NCBI GenBank assembly: GCA_002345845.1
Contig: DDWF01000024.1
Span: 35,601-43,236 of the forward strand
Direction: 5' to 3'
Length of the DNA stretch: 7,636 nucleotides
DNA from: Betaproteobacteria bacterium UBA2293
Lineage (GTDB): Bacteria > Pseudomonadota > Gammaproteobacteria > Burkholderiales > Rhodocyclaceae
The notes under the pieces were generated by a model. That model saw nothing but the letters and a program-made list of their open reading frames with translations, had not been told where the DNA came from and made no database searches. Shown piece after piece: positions 1 to 7,037 of the stretch; position 1 is the stretch's first letter; each line of letters opens with the position of its first letter. Both the position numbers and the translations under genes were made by a program.

Positions 1-1383
1 CGCTTCGAAGCCTACGGCTGGCACGTCATCGCCGACGTCAACGGCCACAATGCCGACGCCGTCGAGAAGGCTCTGCTCGAAGCCAAGTCGGTCACCGACA
101 AGCCGAGCCTGATCTGCTGCAAGACGACCATCGGCATGGGCGCCCCCAACAAGCAGGGCTCGCACGACTGCCACGGGGCGCCGCTGGGCAAGGACGAGAT
201 CGCCGCCGCCCGCGAATACATCGGCTGGCCGCATGCCGCCTTCGAGATTCCCGACGACATCTACACCGCCTGGAACCGCAAGCCGGCCGGCGCCGTCTTC
301 GAGGAAAACTGGGACAAGCGTTTCGCCACCTACCGCGCCGCCTTCCCGGCCGAAGCAGCCGAATTCGAGCGCCGCGTCATCAAGGGCCAGCTGCCCGCGA
401 CCTGGGCAGAAACCAAGGCCGCCTACCTCGCCACCTGTCGTGACAAGGCCGAGAACATCGCCACCCGCAAGGCTTCGCAGAACGCCATTGCCGCGCTGGT
501 CCCGGCGGTGCCGGAAATCTTCGGCGGCTCGGCTGACCTGGCCGGCTCCAACCTGACCTTCGTCAAGGGCAGCAAGGGTGTCACCCGCACCGAGGGCGGC
601 AACTACTGCTACTACGGCGTTCGTGAATTCGCCATGACCGCCATCGCCAACGGCCTGGCGCTGCACGGCGGCCTGATTCCCTACACCGCCACTTTCCTGG
701 TCTTCTCCGACTACGCCCGCAACGCCATCCGCATGGCGGCGCTGATGAAACAGCGCCAGATCATGGTCTACACCCATGACTCCATCGGCCTCGGCGAGGA
801 TGGCCCGACGCACCAGCCGGTCGAGCACATTCCCAGCCTGCGCATCATCCCCAACCTCGATGTCTGGCGCCCGGCCGATGCCACCGAAACGGCCATCGCC
901 TGGACCGCCGCCATCGAACGCACCGACGGCCCGAGCCTGCTCGCCCTGTCGCGGCAGAACCTGCCGACCGTGACGCAAAAGGTCGCCGACACCGATATCG
1001 CCAAGGGCGGCTACGTGCTCGCCGATTGCGACGGCGAGGCAGCCATCACCTTCATCGCCACCGGTTCCGAAATCAAGCTGGCACTCGACGCCCAGGCTGC
1101 CCTGGCCGGCGAAGGCATCAAGACGCGCGTCGTCTCCATGCCCTGCACCAACGTCTTCGACCGGCAGAGCGCCGAGTACAAGGCTTCCGTCCTCGGCGGC
1201 TGCAAGAAGCGCATCGCCATCGAAGCGGCGCACCCGGATTTCTGGCGCAAGTACGTCGGCCTGCACGGCGCCGTCGTCGGCATCGACCGCTTCGGCGAGT
1301 CGGCCCCGGCCGGCCAGCTGTTTGACCTGTTCGGTTTCACTGTCGCCAACGTCGTCGCCACGGCGAAGACGCTGCTGTCCTGA
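1..1383 (+). CDS. tkt: Transketolase, C-terminal part (5' end outside window)
   Basis: Thiamine-diphosphate enzyme that moves two-carbon ketol units between sugar phosphates (xylulose-5-P with ribose-5-P or erythrose-4-P) in the cytosolic pentose phosphate pathway. The frame is open from base 1 ([10 protein letters not shown]) to TGA at 1381-1383, giving 460 residues; against the roughly 660 of the family, about 190-200 N-terminal residues are missing, including the start and most of the diphosphate-binding region. Visible landmarks are the CHGAPLG substrate-binding His (172-174), [13 protein letters not shown] at the start of the pyrimidine-binding domain, GVREF with the catalytic Glu at 625-627, and [18 protein letters not shown] with its active-site His residues. 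The C-terminal domain ends in [17 protein letters not shown]. Near base 43 the usual DGHD segment reads NGHN. The gap gene starts 25 bases downstream, so the two are probably co-transcribed. Identity is clear; only the upstream part is unseen. Confidence 0.97.
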   Translation, partial: RFEAYGWHVIADVNGHNADAVEKALLEAKSVTDKPSLICCKTTIGMGAPNKQGSHDCHGAPLGKDEIAAAREYIGWPHAAFEIPDDIYTAWNRKPAGAVFEENWDKRFATYRAAFPAEAAEFERRVIKGQLPATWAETKAAYLATCRDKAENIATRKASQNAIAALVPAVPEIFGGSADLAGSNLTFVKGSKGVTRTEGGNYCYYGVREFAMTAIANGLALHGGLIPYTATFLVFSDYARNAIRMAALMKQRQIMVYTHDSIGLGEDGPTHQPVEHIPSLRIIPNLDVWRPADATETAIAWTAAIERTDGPSLLALSRQNLPTVTQKVADTDIAKGGYVLADCDGEAAITFIATGSEIKLALDAQAALAGEGIKTRVVSMPCTNVFDRQSAEYKASVLGGCKKRIAIEAAHPDFWRKYVGLHGAVVGIDRFGESAPAGQLFDLFGFTVANVVATAKTLLS

Positions 1384-1408
1384 TTTTTGAAAGAGGAGAA
1401 AGCTTCAA

Positions 1409-2437
1409 ATGGCTATCAAGGTTGCAATCAACGGTTTCGGTCGTATCGGTCGCTGCACGCTGCGCGCGATTTACGAGCAGGGTCTTCAGAATGAGTTCGA
1501 CGTCGTCGCCATCAATGCCGCCGGCGACCTGACGACCAACGCCCACCTGCTGAAGTACGACACCACGCACGGTCGCTTCCGCACCAGCGTCGAAACCGAA
1601 GGTGAAAACTGCATCATCGTCGACGGCAAGAAGATCGCCTTCTACTCGACCAAGAATCCGAAGGACATCAACTGGGCAGATCACGGCGTCGATATCCTGC
1701 TCGAATGCACCGGCGCCTATACCTCCAAGGCCAAGGCCCAGGCTCTGCTCGAACAAGGCGCCAAGCGCGTGCTGATCTCCGCCCCGGGCGGTGACGATGT
1801 CGACACCACGATCGTCGTCGGGGTTAACGAAGGCGCCCTGAAAGCCGACATGACCGTCGTCTCCAACGCGTCCTGCACGACCAACTGTCTGGCGCCGGTG
1901 GCCAAGATCCTGTCCGACAGCGTCGGTATCAAGCAGGGCCTGATGACCACCATCCACGCCTACACCAACGACCAGGTCACCGTCGACGTCCGCCACAAGG
2001 ACCTGCGCCGCGCCCGCGCCGCTGCCGCCAACATCATCCCGACCAAGACCGGTGCCGCCAAGGCCGTCGGCCTGGTGCTGCCGCAACTGGTCGGCAAGGT
2101 CGATGGTTTCGCCCTGCGCGTGCCGACCATCAACGTTTCGCTGGTCGACCTGACCTTCACCGCCGAACGCGCCACGACCAAGGAAGAAATCAACGCCTTG
2201 ATGACCGCCGCCGCCAACGGTCCGCTGAAGGGCATCCTCGACGTCAACAACGAGCCGCTGGTGTCGTCCGACTTCAACCACACCACCGTGTCCTCCACCT
2301 TCGACGCGACGCAGACGCGCGTCATCAAGGGCGAAGACGGCTCGGTGCTGGTCAAGGTGCTGGCCTGGTACGACAACGAGTGGGGCTACTCCTGCCGCAT
2401 GCTCGATGCCGCCCGCGCCTGGATGGCCGCCAAGTAA
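1409..2437 (+). CDS. gap: Glyceraldehyde-3-phosphate dehydrogenase, type I
   Basis: Cytosolic tetrameric enzyme that reversibly oxidises and phosphorylates glyceraldehyde-3-P to 1,3-bisphosphoglycerate. The 342-residue product has the usual family length. An N-terminal Rossmann motif INGFGRIGR (7-15) is followed by the catalytic loop SNASCTTNC with nucleophile Cys156, base His183 (TIHAYTNDQ), [10 protein letters not shown] (196-206), and YDNEWGY (321-327) with the nicotinamide-contacting Asn323. The ATG is preceded by AGAGGAG (1392-1398) at a good distance, and INGFGRIGR begins at residue 7 as in relatives, which fixes the start. It lies 25 bases after tkt and is followed by a strong terminator, so tkt-gap looks like the end of a transcription unit. 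At the cofactor-selectivity position after strand 2 the sequence is INAAGD: Ala37 stands where NAD-specific enzymes have Asp. The Leu-Pro pair that usually supports NAD use is Val194-Arg195. This suggests NADP tolerance, as in gluconeogenic or photosynthetic relatives (inference). Confidence 0.97.
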   Translation: MAIKVAINGFGRIGRCTLRAIYEQGLQNEFDVVAINAAGDLTTNAHLLKYDTTHGRFRTSVETEGENCIIVDGKKIAFYSTKNPKDINWADHGVDILLECTGAYTSKAKAQALLEQGAKRVLISAPGGDDVDTTIVVGVNEGALKADMTVVSNASCTTNCLAPVAKILSDSVGIKQGLMTTIHAYTNDQVTVDVRHKDLRRARAAAANIIPTKTGAAKAVGLVLPQLVGKVDGFALRVPTINVSLVDLTFTAERATTKEEINALMTAAANGPLKGILDVNNEPLVSSDFNHTTVSSTFDATQTRVIKGEDGSVLVKVLAWYDNEWGYSCRMLDAARAWMAAK

Positions 2438-2457
2438 GCGAAGGCAGCACCATCAGC

Positions 2458-2492
2458 AACGCCGGCCCCCTGATTGGGTAGCCGGCGTTTTT
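2458..2492 (+). terminator. Rho-independent terminator after gap
   Basis: A perfect 9-bp stem, AACGCCGGC (2458-2466) with GCCGGCGTT (2481-2489), can be extended inside by CCC (2468-2470) pairing with GGG (2476-2478) around a TGATT loop. A run of five T (2488-2492) follows immediately. It begins 20 bases after the gap stop codon. The T tract exists only in the plus-strand direction: read on the minus strand the hairpin is followed by mixed sequence, so it should not terminate the convergent hypothetical gene efficiently. It separates tkt-gap from the downstream epd-pgk-pyk-fba group. Confidence 0.9.
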
Positions 2493-2513
2493 ATTGGCAG
2501 ATCACCTGGTGCT

Positions 2514-3023
2514 TCAGAAATTCGCGACGCCGCCAGCCATCCGGGCGATCAGAGCATCCAGCGCCGCACTACCGCCCAATAGCGGCGACACCGACGCCTG
2601 TCCTGGATCGACAGGTTGTTGCCGCGCATCCAGGGGCGACTGCTCGCCATCCGATTTCTGCCCCAACAAACGCTCGCGTACCCGGCGGTTGATCTCGGCC
2701 TCCGCGGCCTGGCGCTTTTCCGGGGGCATCTTCGCCAGATCCTCCTCGCTAAGCCCCATTTCCTTCATCACGGCCTCCCGGATATGCACCGCCAAGGGTT
2801 TGTCCAAGAACTCCTGCAACTCCTTGCCCAAGGCGGCATTGGCCTGGCGCACTTCAGCCGCGCGCTCCTCGGGCGTCGGCTGCCGCTTTTGCACCTCCCG
2901 GGCCTGTGCCTCGCCGTCTGCCGAGGCCTGCGCCAGGGCCGCGGCAAAGTCCCCGGCGCCAGCTGCGGAATTGGCCCTGCCGACGCTTGCGGCCGCGGCG
3001 GAATAATCCATATCGACTCTCAT
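2514..3023 (-). CDS. Hypothetical Ala-rich helical protein, probably sigma-54-dependent
   Basis: I do not recognise a named family. The product is 169 residues, with no signal peptide, no membrane segment and no cysteine. Residues 1-40 are Ala/Gly-rich (MRVDMDYSAAAASVGRANS start). Residues 50-112 are strongly charged and predicted helical, with a compact core IREAVMKEMGLSEEDLAKM followed by PPEKRQAAEAEI. Residues 113-140 are a Pro/Gln/Ser-rich linker, and the tail is hydrophobic (LDALIARMAGGVANF). The start at 3023 is preferred over the ATG at 3029 because GGGAG (3034-3030) abuts the latter but lies 6 bases before the former. Coding is supported by the ribosome site, the promoter and a conserved-looking core. 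Codon use differs from the neighbours: seven of fourteen Leu codons are TTG, with frequent CGG, GAG and GGG, suggesting lower expression or a different history. It is convergent with gap and divergent from the epd-like gene. A soluble cytoplasmic or partner-binding protein is possible; function unknown. Confidence 0.8.
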   Translation of the reverse strand: MRVDMDYSAAAASVGRANSAAGAGDFAAALAQASADGEAQAREVQKRQPTPEERAAEVRQANAALGKELQEFLDKPLAVHIREAVMKEMGLSEEDLAKMPPEKRQAAEAEINRRVRERLLGQKSDGEQSPLDARQQPVDPGQASVSPLLGGSAALDALIARMAGGVANF

Positions 3024-3029
3024 CACCAT

Positions 3030-3034
3030 CTCCC
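3030..3034 (-). promoter_or_regulatory. Ribosome binding site deciding the start of the hypothetical gene
   Basis: On the minus strand GGGAG is followed directly by ATG-GTG-ATG. The first ATG (3029-3027) has no spacer from the ribosome site, while the third codon ATG (3023-3021) has a 6-base spacer. The latter is therefore the better start, giving a protein two residues shorter than the longest reading. Confidence 0.6.
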
Positions 3035-3055
3035 ATTAAGTCACCCTGGGCGACC

Positions 3056-3073
3056 ATGCAATTCGCGTACCAA
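3056..3073 (-). promoter_or_regulatory. Sigma-54 (RpoN) -24/-12 promoter for the hypothetical gene
   Basis: Read on the minus strand the site is TTGGTACGCGAATTGCAT. It matches the known RpoN consensus YTGGCACG-N4-TTGCW at every fixed position except C to T in GGCAC (GGTAC), a common variant. The invariant GG (3071-3070) and GC (3059-3058) are separated by exactly 10 bases, as sigma-54 requires. Transcription would start near 3046, about 23 bases before the start codon at 3023, leaving just enough leader for the GGGAG ribosome site. The match, strand, spacing and position all agree. The site is predicted from sequence only. Confidence 0.75.
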
Positions 3074-3122
3074 TTCAACTCGGCGGTTTTCTGCCCTCGC
3101 TGATGCCATGCAGGGTGCTGGA

Positions 3123-3139
3123 GCGGCAATTCTTGCCGC
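3123..3139. promoter_or_regulatory. Palindrome GCGGCAA-N3-TTGCCGC, candidate activator (enhancer) site
   Basis: Two perfect 7-bp inverted arms flank TTC, with the centre at 3131. The centre is about 85 bp upstream of the predicted sigma-54 start (near 3046), within the usual range for binding sites of sigma-54 activators. It is also about 70 bp upstream of the predicted epd start, so it could serve either gene. No known regulator consensus that I can name fits. A partial copy, CGGCAAT, recurs 27 bases further on (3151-3157). Confidence 0.45.
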
Positions 3140-3157
3140 CGACATACATTCGGCAAT

Positions 3158-3170
3158 GCCTCCGGGAGGC
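3158..3170. promoter_or_regulatory. Palindrome GCCTCC-G-GGAGGC at the epd -35 region, candidate operator
   Basis: This is a perfect 6-bp inverted repeat around a single G. Its right edge touches the weak -35 element proposed for the epd-like gene, a position where a bound protein could block or assist RNA polymerase. A smaller inverted repeat GGCA-A-TGCC (3152-3160) overlaps its left arm. The base composition is GC-rich, so chance occurrence is possible; no regulator is recognised. Confidence 0.35.
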
Positions 3171-3197
3171 TGATTTCAGGCACCAACGCGGTAAAAT
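3170..3197 (+). promoter_or_regulatory. Sigma-70-type promoter for the epd-pgk-pyk-fba group
   Basis: The -10 box TAAAAT (3192-3197) matches the consensus at five of six positions. A weak -35, CTGATT (3170-3175, three of six), lies 16 bases upstream. The predicted start is around 3202-3205, leaving a pyrimidine-rich leader of about 25 bases before GTG 3229. A promoter is needed here because the gap terminator and an opposite-strand gene separate this group from tkt-gap. The weak -35 leaves room for an activator. Confidence 0.5.
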
Positions 3198-3228
3198 GCC
3201 AGCTTTCCTTCACCTTCTCTTGGCCCGC

Positions 3229-4284
3229 GTGCCCAACTCCAGCCCCGCCTTTCGTCTTGCCATCAACGGATACGGCCGCATCGGCCGCTGTTTCCTGCGG
3301 GCGCTGATGGAGGCACCGGCTGCCCACCGCCTGCAGGTTACTGCCATCAACGAGCCGGCCAACCTGGAGAGCATGGCCTATCTGACCCGTTTCGATTCGA
3401 CGCACGGCCGTTTCGCCGGCCAGGTCGAGATCGGCGACGGCAGCCTTCTGATTGATGGCCGCCCGATCGCGGTCAGCCATGCCCGCGAACCGGAAGCCGT
3501 GGACTGGTGTGCCGCCGGCATCGATCTGCTGGTTGAATGTTCCGGCGTTTACGGTCGACGTGACGAACTGCAGCGCTTCCTCGCCGCCGGCTGCCAGCGC
3601 CTGCTGCTGTCGCACCCGGGTAACAGCGGCGACGATGTCGACGCGACCATCGTCGCCGGCATCAACGAAAATTCGCTGAATGGGCATGAACGCCTGGTTT
3701 CCGCCGCTTCCTGCACGACCAATGCCGTGGTCCCGCTGCTCGCCCTGCTCGACCGCGAGGTCGGCATCGAACAGACACTGCTGACGACGCTGCATTCGGT
3801 GATGAACGACCAGCCGCTGATCGACGGCTACCATCACGACGACCTGCGCCGCACACGCTCGGCGATGCAGTCGATCATTCCGGTATCCACCGGCCTGGCC
3901 CGCGGCGTCGAACGCCTTCTGCCGCAACTGACCGGCCGCGTCCAGGCCAAGGCGATCCGCGTGCCGACGCTGAACGTTTCGGCCATCGACCTGACCATCA
4001 GCACCAGCCGCCCGGTTTCCGCTCACAGCCTCAACGCACTGCTCGCCGAGGCCGCCGCCGGCCCGCTGAAAAAGCGCATCGCCTATTCCGCCGAGGCCCA
4101 CGCCTCGATCGATTTCAACCACGATCCGCACTCGGCCATCGTCGATGGCAGCCAGACGCGGACCGCCGGCACCCACCTGGTCAACCTGTTCCTCTGGTTC
4201 GACAACGAGTGGGGATTCGCCAACCGCATGTTAGAAGTGGCCGACTACTGGTCACAACGCTGGACGCAAGAATCCAACCATTAA
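3229..4284 (+). CDS. epd: D-erythrose-4-phosphate dehydrogenase / GAPDH paralogue
   Basis: GAPDH-superfamily enzyme most like Epd, which oxidises erythrose-4-phosphate to 4-phosphoerythronate, the entry to pyridoxal-5'-phosphate synthesis. Epd-type signatures are AINEPAN (39-45, Glu rather than Asp at the cofactor position), [78 protein letters not shown] and [12 protein letters not shown] (numbering from GTG 3229). Nucleophile Cys162 and His189 are present. The loop reads SAASCTTNA, whereas nearly all relatives have SNASCTTNC. Length is 351 residues, normal for the family. The start is uncertain. ATG 3196 would add MPAFLHLLLAR but overlaps the -10 box. GTG 3229 brings INGYGRIG to residue 12. 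Neither has a clear Shine-Dalgarno site. The pgk gene follows after 20 bases, matching the enterobacterial epd-pgk-fba order. A second true GAPDH (GapB-type) is the main alternative. Confidence 0.88.
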   Translation: MPNSSPAFRLAINGYGRIGRCFLRALMEAPAAHRLQVTAINEPANLESMAYLTRFDSTHGRFAGQVEIGDGSLLIDGRPIAVSHAREPEAVDWCAAGIDLLVECSGVYGRRDELQRFLAAGCQRLLLSHPGNSGDDVDATIVAGINENSLNGHERLVSAASCTTNAVVPLLALLDREVGIEQTLLTTLHSVMNDQPLIDGYHHDDLRRTRSAMQSIIPVSTGLARGVERLLPQLTGRVQAKAIRVPTLNVSAIDLTISTSRPVSAHSLNALLAEAAAGPLKKRIAYSAEAHASIDFNHDPHSAIVDGSQTRTAGTHLVNLFLWFDNEWGFANRMLEVADYWSQRWTQESNH

Positions 4285-4304
4285 CCGATCCTCAGGAGGA
4301 ACCC

Positions 4305-5489
4305 ATGAACGTCATCAAACTCACCGACCTCGATGTGTCCGGCAAGCGCGTCTTCATCCGCGCCGACTTGAACGTGCCGCAGGACGAAGCCGGCAACATC
4401 ACCGAAGACACCCGTATCCGCGCCTCGCTGCCGTCAATCAAGTACTGCCTGGAAAATGGCGCGGCCGTCATGGTCACGTCCCACCTCGGCCGCCCGACCG
4501 AAGGCGAACTGCGCCACGAAGACAGCCTGACGCCGGTTGCCGTGCGCCTCGGCCAGATGCTGCACGTGCCGGTGCGCCTGATTCCCGACTGGGTCGATGG
4601 CGGCTTCGAGGTCAAACCCGGTGAGGTCGTGCTGCTGGAGAACTGCCGCGTCAACAAAGGCGAAAAGAAGAACAACGACGAGCTGGCGCAGAAGATGGCC
4701 AAGCTCTGCGACGTCTACGTCAATGATGCCTTCGGCACCGCCCACCGCGCCGAGGCCACCACCCACGGCATCGCCAAGTACGCGCCGGTGGCCTGCGCCG
4801 GCATCCTGATGGGCGCCGAGATCGACGCCCTGACCAAGGCCCTGCACAATCCGAAGCGGCCGCTGGTGGCCATCGTCGGCGGCTCCAAGGTCTCGTCCAA
4901 GCTGACCATCCTCAAGTCACTGGCGAGCAAGGTCGACCAGCTGATCGTCGGTGGCGGCATCGCCAATACCTTCCTGCTCGCCGACGGCAAGCGCATCGGC
5001 CACTCGCTGGCCGAACCGGACCTGGTCAAGGAAGCCCACGCCATCATGGACATCATGAAGGAACGCGGCGCCGAAGTGCCGCTACCGACCGATGTCGTCG
5101 TCGCCGACGAAGTTTCGGCCCTGGCCCGCGCCAACAAGATCTCGGTCGACGACGTACATGCCAACGACCGCATCCTCGACGTCGGCCCGAAGACGGCCGC
5201 CAAGTTGTCGGAGATCATCGCCAACGCCGGCACCATCGTCTGGAACGGCCCGGTCGGCGTCTTCGAACTGCCACAGTTCGCCGGCGGCACCAAGATGATG
5301 GCTTCCGCCATCGCCCACTCGGAAGCCTTCTCCATCGCCGGCGGAGGCGACACCCTGGCCGCCATCGCCAAGTTCCACATCCATGACGATGTTGGCTATA
5401 TCTCCACCGGCGGCGGCGCCTTCCTGGAATTCCTCGAAGGCAAGACCTTGCCGGCGATTGCCGTCCTCGAAGAGCGCGCAGCGAAGTAA
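4305..5489 (+). CDS. pgk: Phosphoglycerate kinase
   Basis: Transfers phosphate from 1,3-bisphosphoglycerate to ADP, reversibly, giving 3-phosphoglycerate and ATP in the cytosol. The 394-residue monomer has the usual bacterial length. The N-terminal domain carries the substrate-binding residues in RADLNVP (19-25: Asp21, Asn23), DTRIRASLP (Arg37) and TSHLGRP (His60, Arg63), then [14 protein letters not shown] and [16 protein letters not shown]. The C-terminal nucleotide domain has [27 protein letters not shown] and the phosphate-binding [13 protein letters not shown]. The start is fixed by AGGAGG (4294-4299) five bases before ATG and by alignment of [15 protein letters not shown] with relatives; an upstream in-frame ATG at 4209 lies inside the epd coding region. 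It is 20 bases downstream of epd and almost certainly on the same transcript. Nothing in the sequence suggests loss of function. Confidence 0.98.
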   Translation: MNVIKLTDLDVSGKRVFIRADLNVPQDEAGNITEDTRIRASLPSIKYCLENGAAVMVTSHLGRPTEGELRHEDSLTPVAVRLGQMLHVPVRLIPDWVDGGFEVKPGEVVLLENCRVNKGEKKNNDELAQKMAKLCDVYVNDAFGTAHRAEATTHGIAKYAPVACAGILMGAEIDALTKALHNPKRPLVAIVGGSKVSSKLTILKSLASKVDQLIVGGGIANTFLLADGKRIGHSLAEPDLVKEAHAIMDIMKERGAEVPLPTDVVVADEVSALARANKISVDDVHANDRILDVGPKTAAKLSEIIANAGTIVWNGPVGVFELPQFAGGTKMMASAIAHSEAFSIAGGGDTLAAIAKFHIHDDVGYISTGGGAFLEFLEGKTLPAIAVLEERAAK

Positions 5490-5498
5490 GGTCTGCCC

Positions 5499-5522
5499 CC
5501 GGGCTGCCGAGTGGCGGCCCGG
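5499..5522 (+). other. Intercistronic hairpin between pgk and pyk
   Basis: CCGGGCTGCC (5499-5508) can pair over ten positions (nine Watson-Crick and one G-U) with GGCGGCCCGG (5513-5522) around a GAGT tetraloop. It starts 10 bases after the pgk stop. No T run follows, so it is unlikely to be a full intrinsic terminator. Likely roles are mRNA 3' protection or processing, or partial read-through control, between an upstream reversible step and pyruvate kinase. Confidence 0.55.
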
Positions 5523-5565
5523 CCATCTACCACCGATATCACATCAAAAACCAGGAAGAGACAAC

Positions 5566-6999
5566 ATGCTGCGGCATACCAAGATCGTTGCCACACTAGG
5601 CCCATCGTCGTCCTCGCCGGAGGTGCTGGAACGCCTGGTGCAGGCGGGCGTGGACGTGGTGCGGATGAATTTCTCGCATGGCACGGCCGAAGACCACAAG
5701 GCCCGGGCCGAGGGCATTCGCGCCGCCGCGGCCAAGGTTGGGCGAACGGTTGGCATTCTCGGCGACCTGCAGGGGCCGAAGATCCGTGTCGGCAAGTTCG
5801 CGGAAGGCAAGATCACGCTGGTCGTCGGCAGCAACTTCGTCCTCGATGCCCAATGCCCGCTCGGCAACCAGGAACGCGTCGGCCTCGACTACAAGGATCT
5901 GCCCAGGGACGTCGTCAATGGCGACATCCTGCTGCTCGACGACGGCCGGCTGAAGCTGGAGGTACTGGCCGTGCGCGGCCATGAGATCCATACCCGCGTG
6001 CTGGTCGGCGGTGTGCTCTCCAACAACAAGGGGATCAATCGCCAGGGCGGCGGCCTGACGGCGCCAGCGCTGACCGCCAAGGACATGGACGACATCCGCA
6101 CGGCGGCGCTGATCGGTGTCGATTTCGTCGCCGTCTCCTTTCCCAAGAGCGCCGCTGACATGTACATGGCCCGCCAGCTGCTGCGCGCTGCCGGCAGCAG
6201 CGCCGTGCTCATCGCCAAGATCGAGCGGGTCGAGGCGGTGACCAACATGGCCGAGATCCTCGATGCCTCGGACGGTGTCATGGTGGCCCGCGGCGACCTG
6301 GCGGTCGAAGTTGGCGACGCTTCGGTGCCGGCGCTGCAGAAGAAGATGATCCGCATGGCGCGCGACATGAACAAGCTGACCATCACCGCCACGCAGATGA
6401 TGGAATCGATGATCCTGTCGCCGATACCGACCCGCGCCGAAGTCTCCGACGTGGCCAACGCCGTGCTCGACGGCACCGACGCCGTGATGCTCTCGGCCGA
6501 AACGGCCGCCGGCCACTACCCGGTGGAAACCGTCGAATCGATGGCGCGCATCTGCATCGAGGCCGAGCGCTCGGCGGACGCGGTGCTTGACCGCGAATTC
6601 CTCGACCGCGTGTTCACCCGCATCGATCAGTCGATCGCCATGGCCGCCATCTGGACCTCCAGCCATCTCAAGGTCAAGGCCATCGCGGCGCTGACCCAGA
6701 CCGGCTCGACGGCCCTGTGGATGAGCCGGCTGAACTGCGGAGTACCGATCTACGCCTTGACGCCGGATGCCGAATCAGTCGGCCGCATGGCCCTCTACCG
6801 CGGCGTCTGCCCGCTGCCGATGAAGCAGCAGCACACCGACCGCGACCTGCTGCTGGCCGAGGCCGAACAGCTGCTGATCGACCGTGGCGTGGTCGAAAAA
6901 GGGGATCTCATCGCCCTGACCATCGGCGAGCCGATCGGCTCCACCGGCGGCACCAATACGCTGAAGATCGTCCGCGTCGGCGATCATCAAATCAACTAG
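5566..6999 (+). CDS. pyk: Pyruvate kinase
   Basis: Catalyses phosphoenolpyruvate plus ADP to pyruvate plus ATP, the irreversible last step of glycolysis. The 477-residue product matches the usual bacterial length. Motifs in order: [11 protein letters not shown] (5-15); RMNFSHG (33-39) with nucleotide-binding Arg33, Asn35, Ser37 and His38; [10 protein letters not shown] (67-76); the signature [11 protein letters not shown] (215-225) with catalytic Lys218 and metal ligand Glu220; [10 protein letters not shown] (239-248) with Asp244; TATQMMESM (274-282); and the C-terminal allosteric domain from about 340, ending [12 protein letters not shown]. Lys72 and Leu68 occupy the positions (Glu117 and Thr113 in the muscle enzyme) that separate potassium-independent from potassium-dependent kinases, so potassium independence is predicted. 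The sequence is closer to the PykA than the PykF type. AGGAAGAG (5553-5560) precedes the chosen ATG; the longer in-frame reading starts inside pgk. It lies 76 bases after pgk, with a hairpin in the gap. Confidence 0.97.
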   Translation: MLRHTKIVATLGPSSSSPEVLERLVQAGVDVVRMNFSHGTAEDHKARAEGIRAAAAKVGRTVGILGDLQGPKIRVGKFAEGKITLVVGSNFVLDAQCPLGNQERVGLDYKDLPRDVVNGDILLLDDGRLKLEVLAVRGHEIHTRVLVGGVLSNNKGINRQGGGLTAPALTAKDMDDIRTAALIGVDFVAVSFPKSAADMYMARQLLRAAGSSAVLIAKIERVEAVTNMAEILDASDGVMVARGDLAVEVGDASVPALQKKMIRMARDMNKLTITATQMMESMILSPIPTRAEVSDVANAVLDGTDAVMLSAETAAGHYPVETVESMARICIEAERSADAVLDREFLDRVFTRIDQSIAMAAIWTSSHLKVKAIAALTQTGSTALWMSRLNCGVPIYALTPDAESVGRMALYRGVCPLPMKQQHTDRDLLLAEAEQLLIDRGVVEKGDLIALTIGEPIGSTGGTNTLKIVRVGDHQIN

Positions 7000-7037
7000 A
7001 ATCAATCGTCAATCAAGATACCAAACAGGAGTTCCCC

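Noticed and set aside
1337..2281. 314-codon minus-strand frame opposite gap
   Set aside because: Gly/Val/Asp-rich translation typical of the antisense of a GC-rich gene, with gap itself unmistakable on the other strand.
2458..2492. Bidirectional terminator shared by gap and the hypothetical gene
   Set aside because: Only the plus direction has a T run; read on the minus strand the hairpin is followed by mixed sequence.
2494..3173. Overlapping plus-strand frames opposite the hypothetical gene
   Set aside because: They lack a ribosome site, have Cys/Ser/Arg-rich composition, and one crosses the divergent promoters. The minus strand has a ribosome site, a fitting promoter and a plausible helical protein.
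3180..3192. GCACC-N5-GGT resembling an NtrC site
   Set aside because: Only one half-site is complete, and it overlaps the epd -10 region. The evidence is too weak to tie the sigma-54 promoter to nitrogen control.
2854..4176. 440-codon open frame on the minus strand opposite the epd-like gene
   Set aside because: It is a mirror frame created by the GC-rich third positions of epd. The protein is low in recognisable motifs, and the frame runs through the divergent promoter region and into the hypothetical gene.
5596..6666. 356-codon minus-strand frame opposite pyk
   Set aside because: His/Gly/Val-rich antisense shadow; pyk motifs on the plus strand account for the region.
6986..7016. Four copies of ATCAA around the pyk stop and pyk-fba gap
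   Set aside because: Short, A-rich and unevenly spaced; probably chance in the only AT-rich stretch there.
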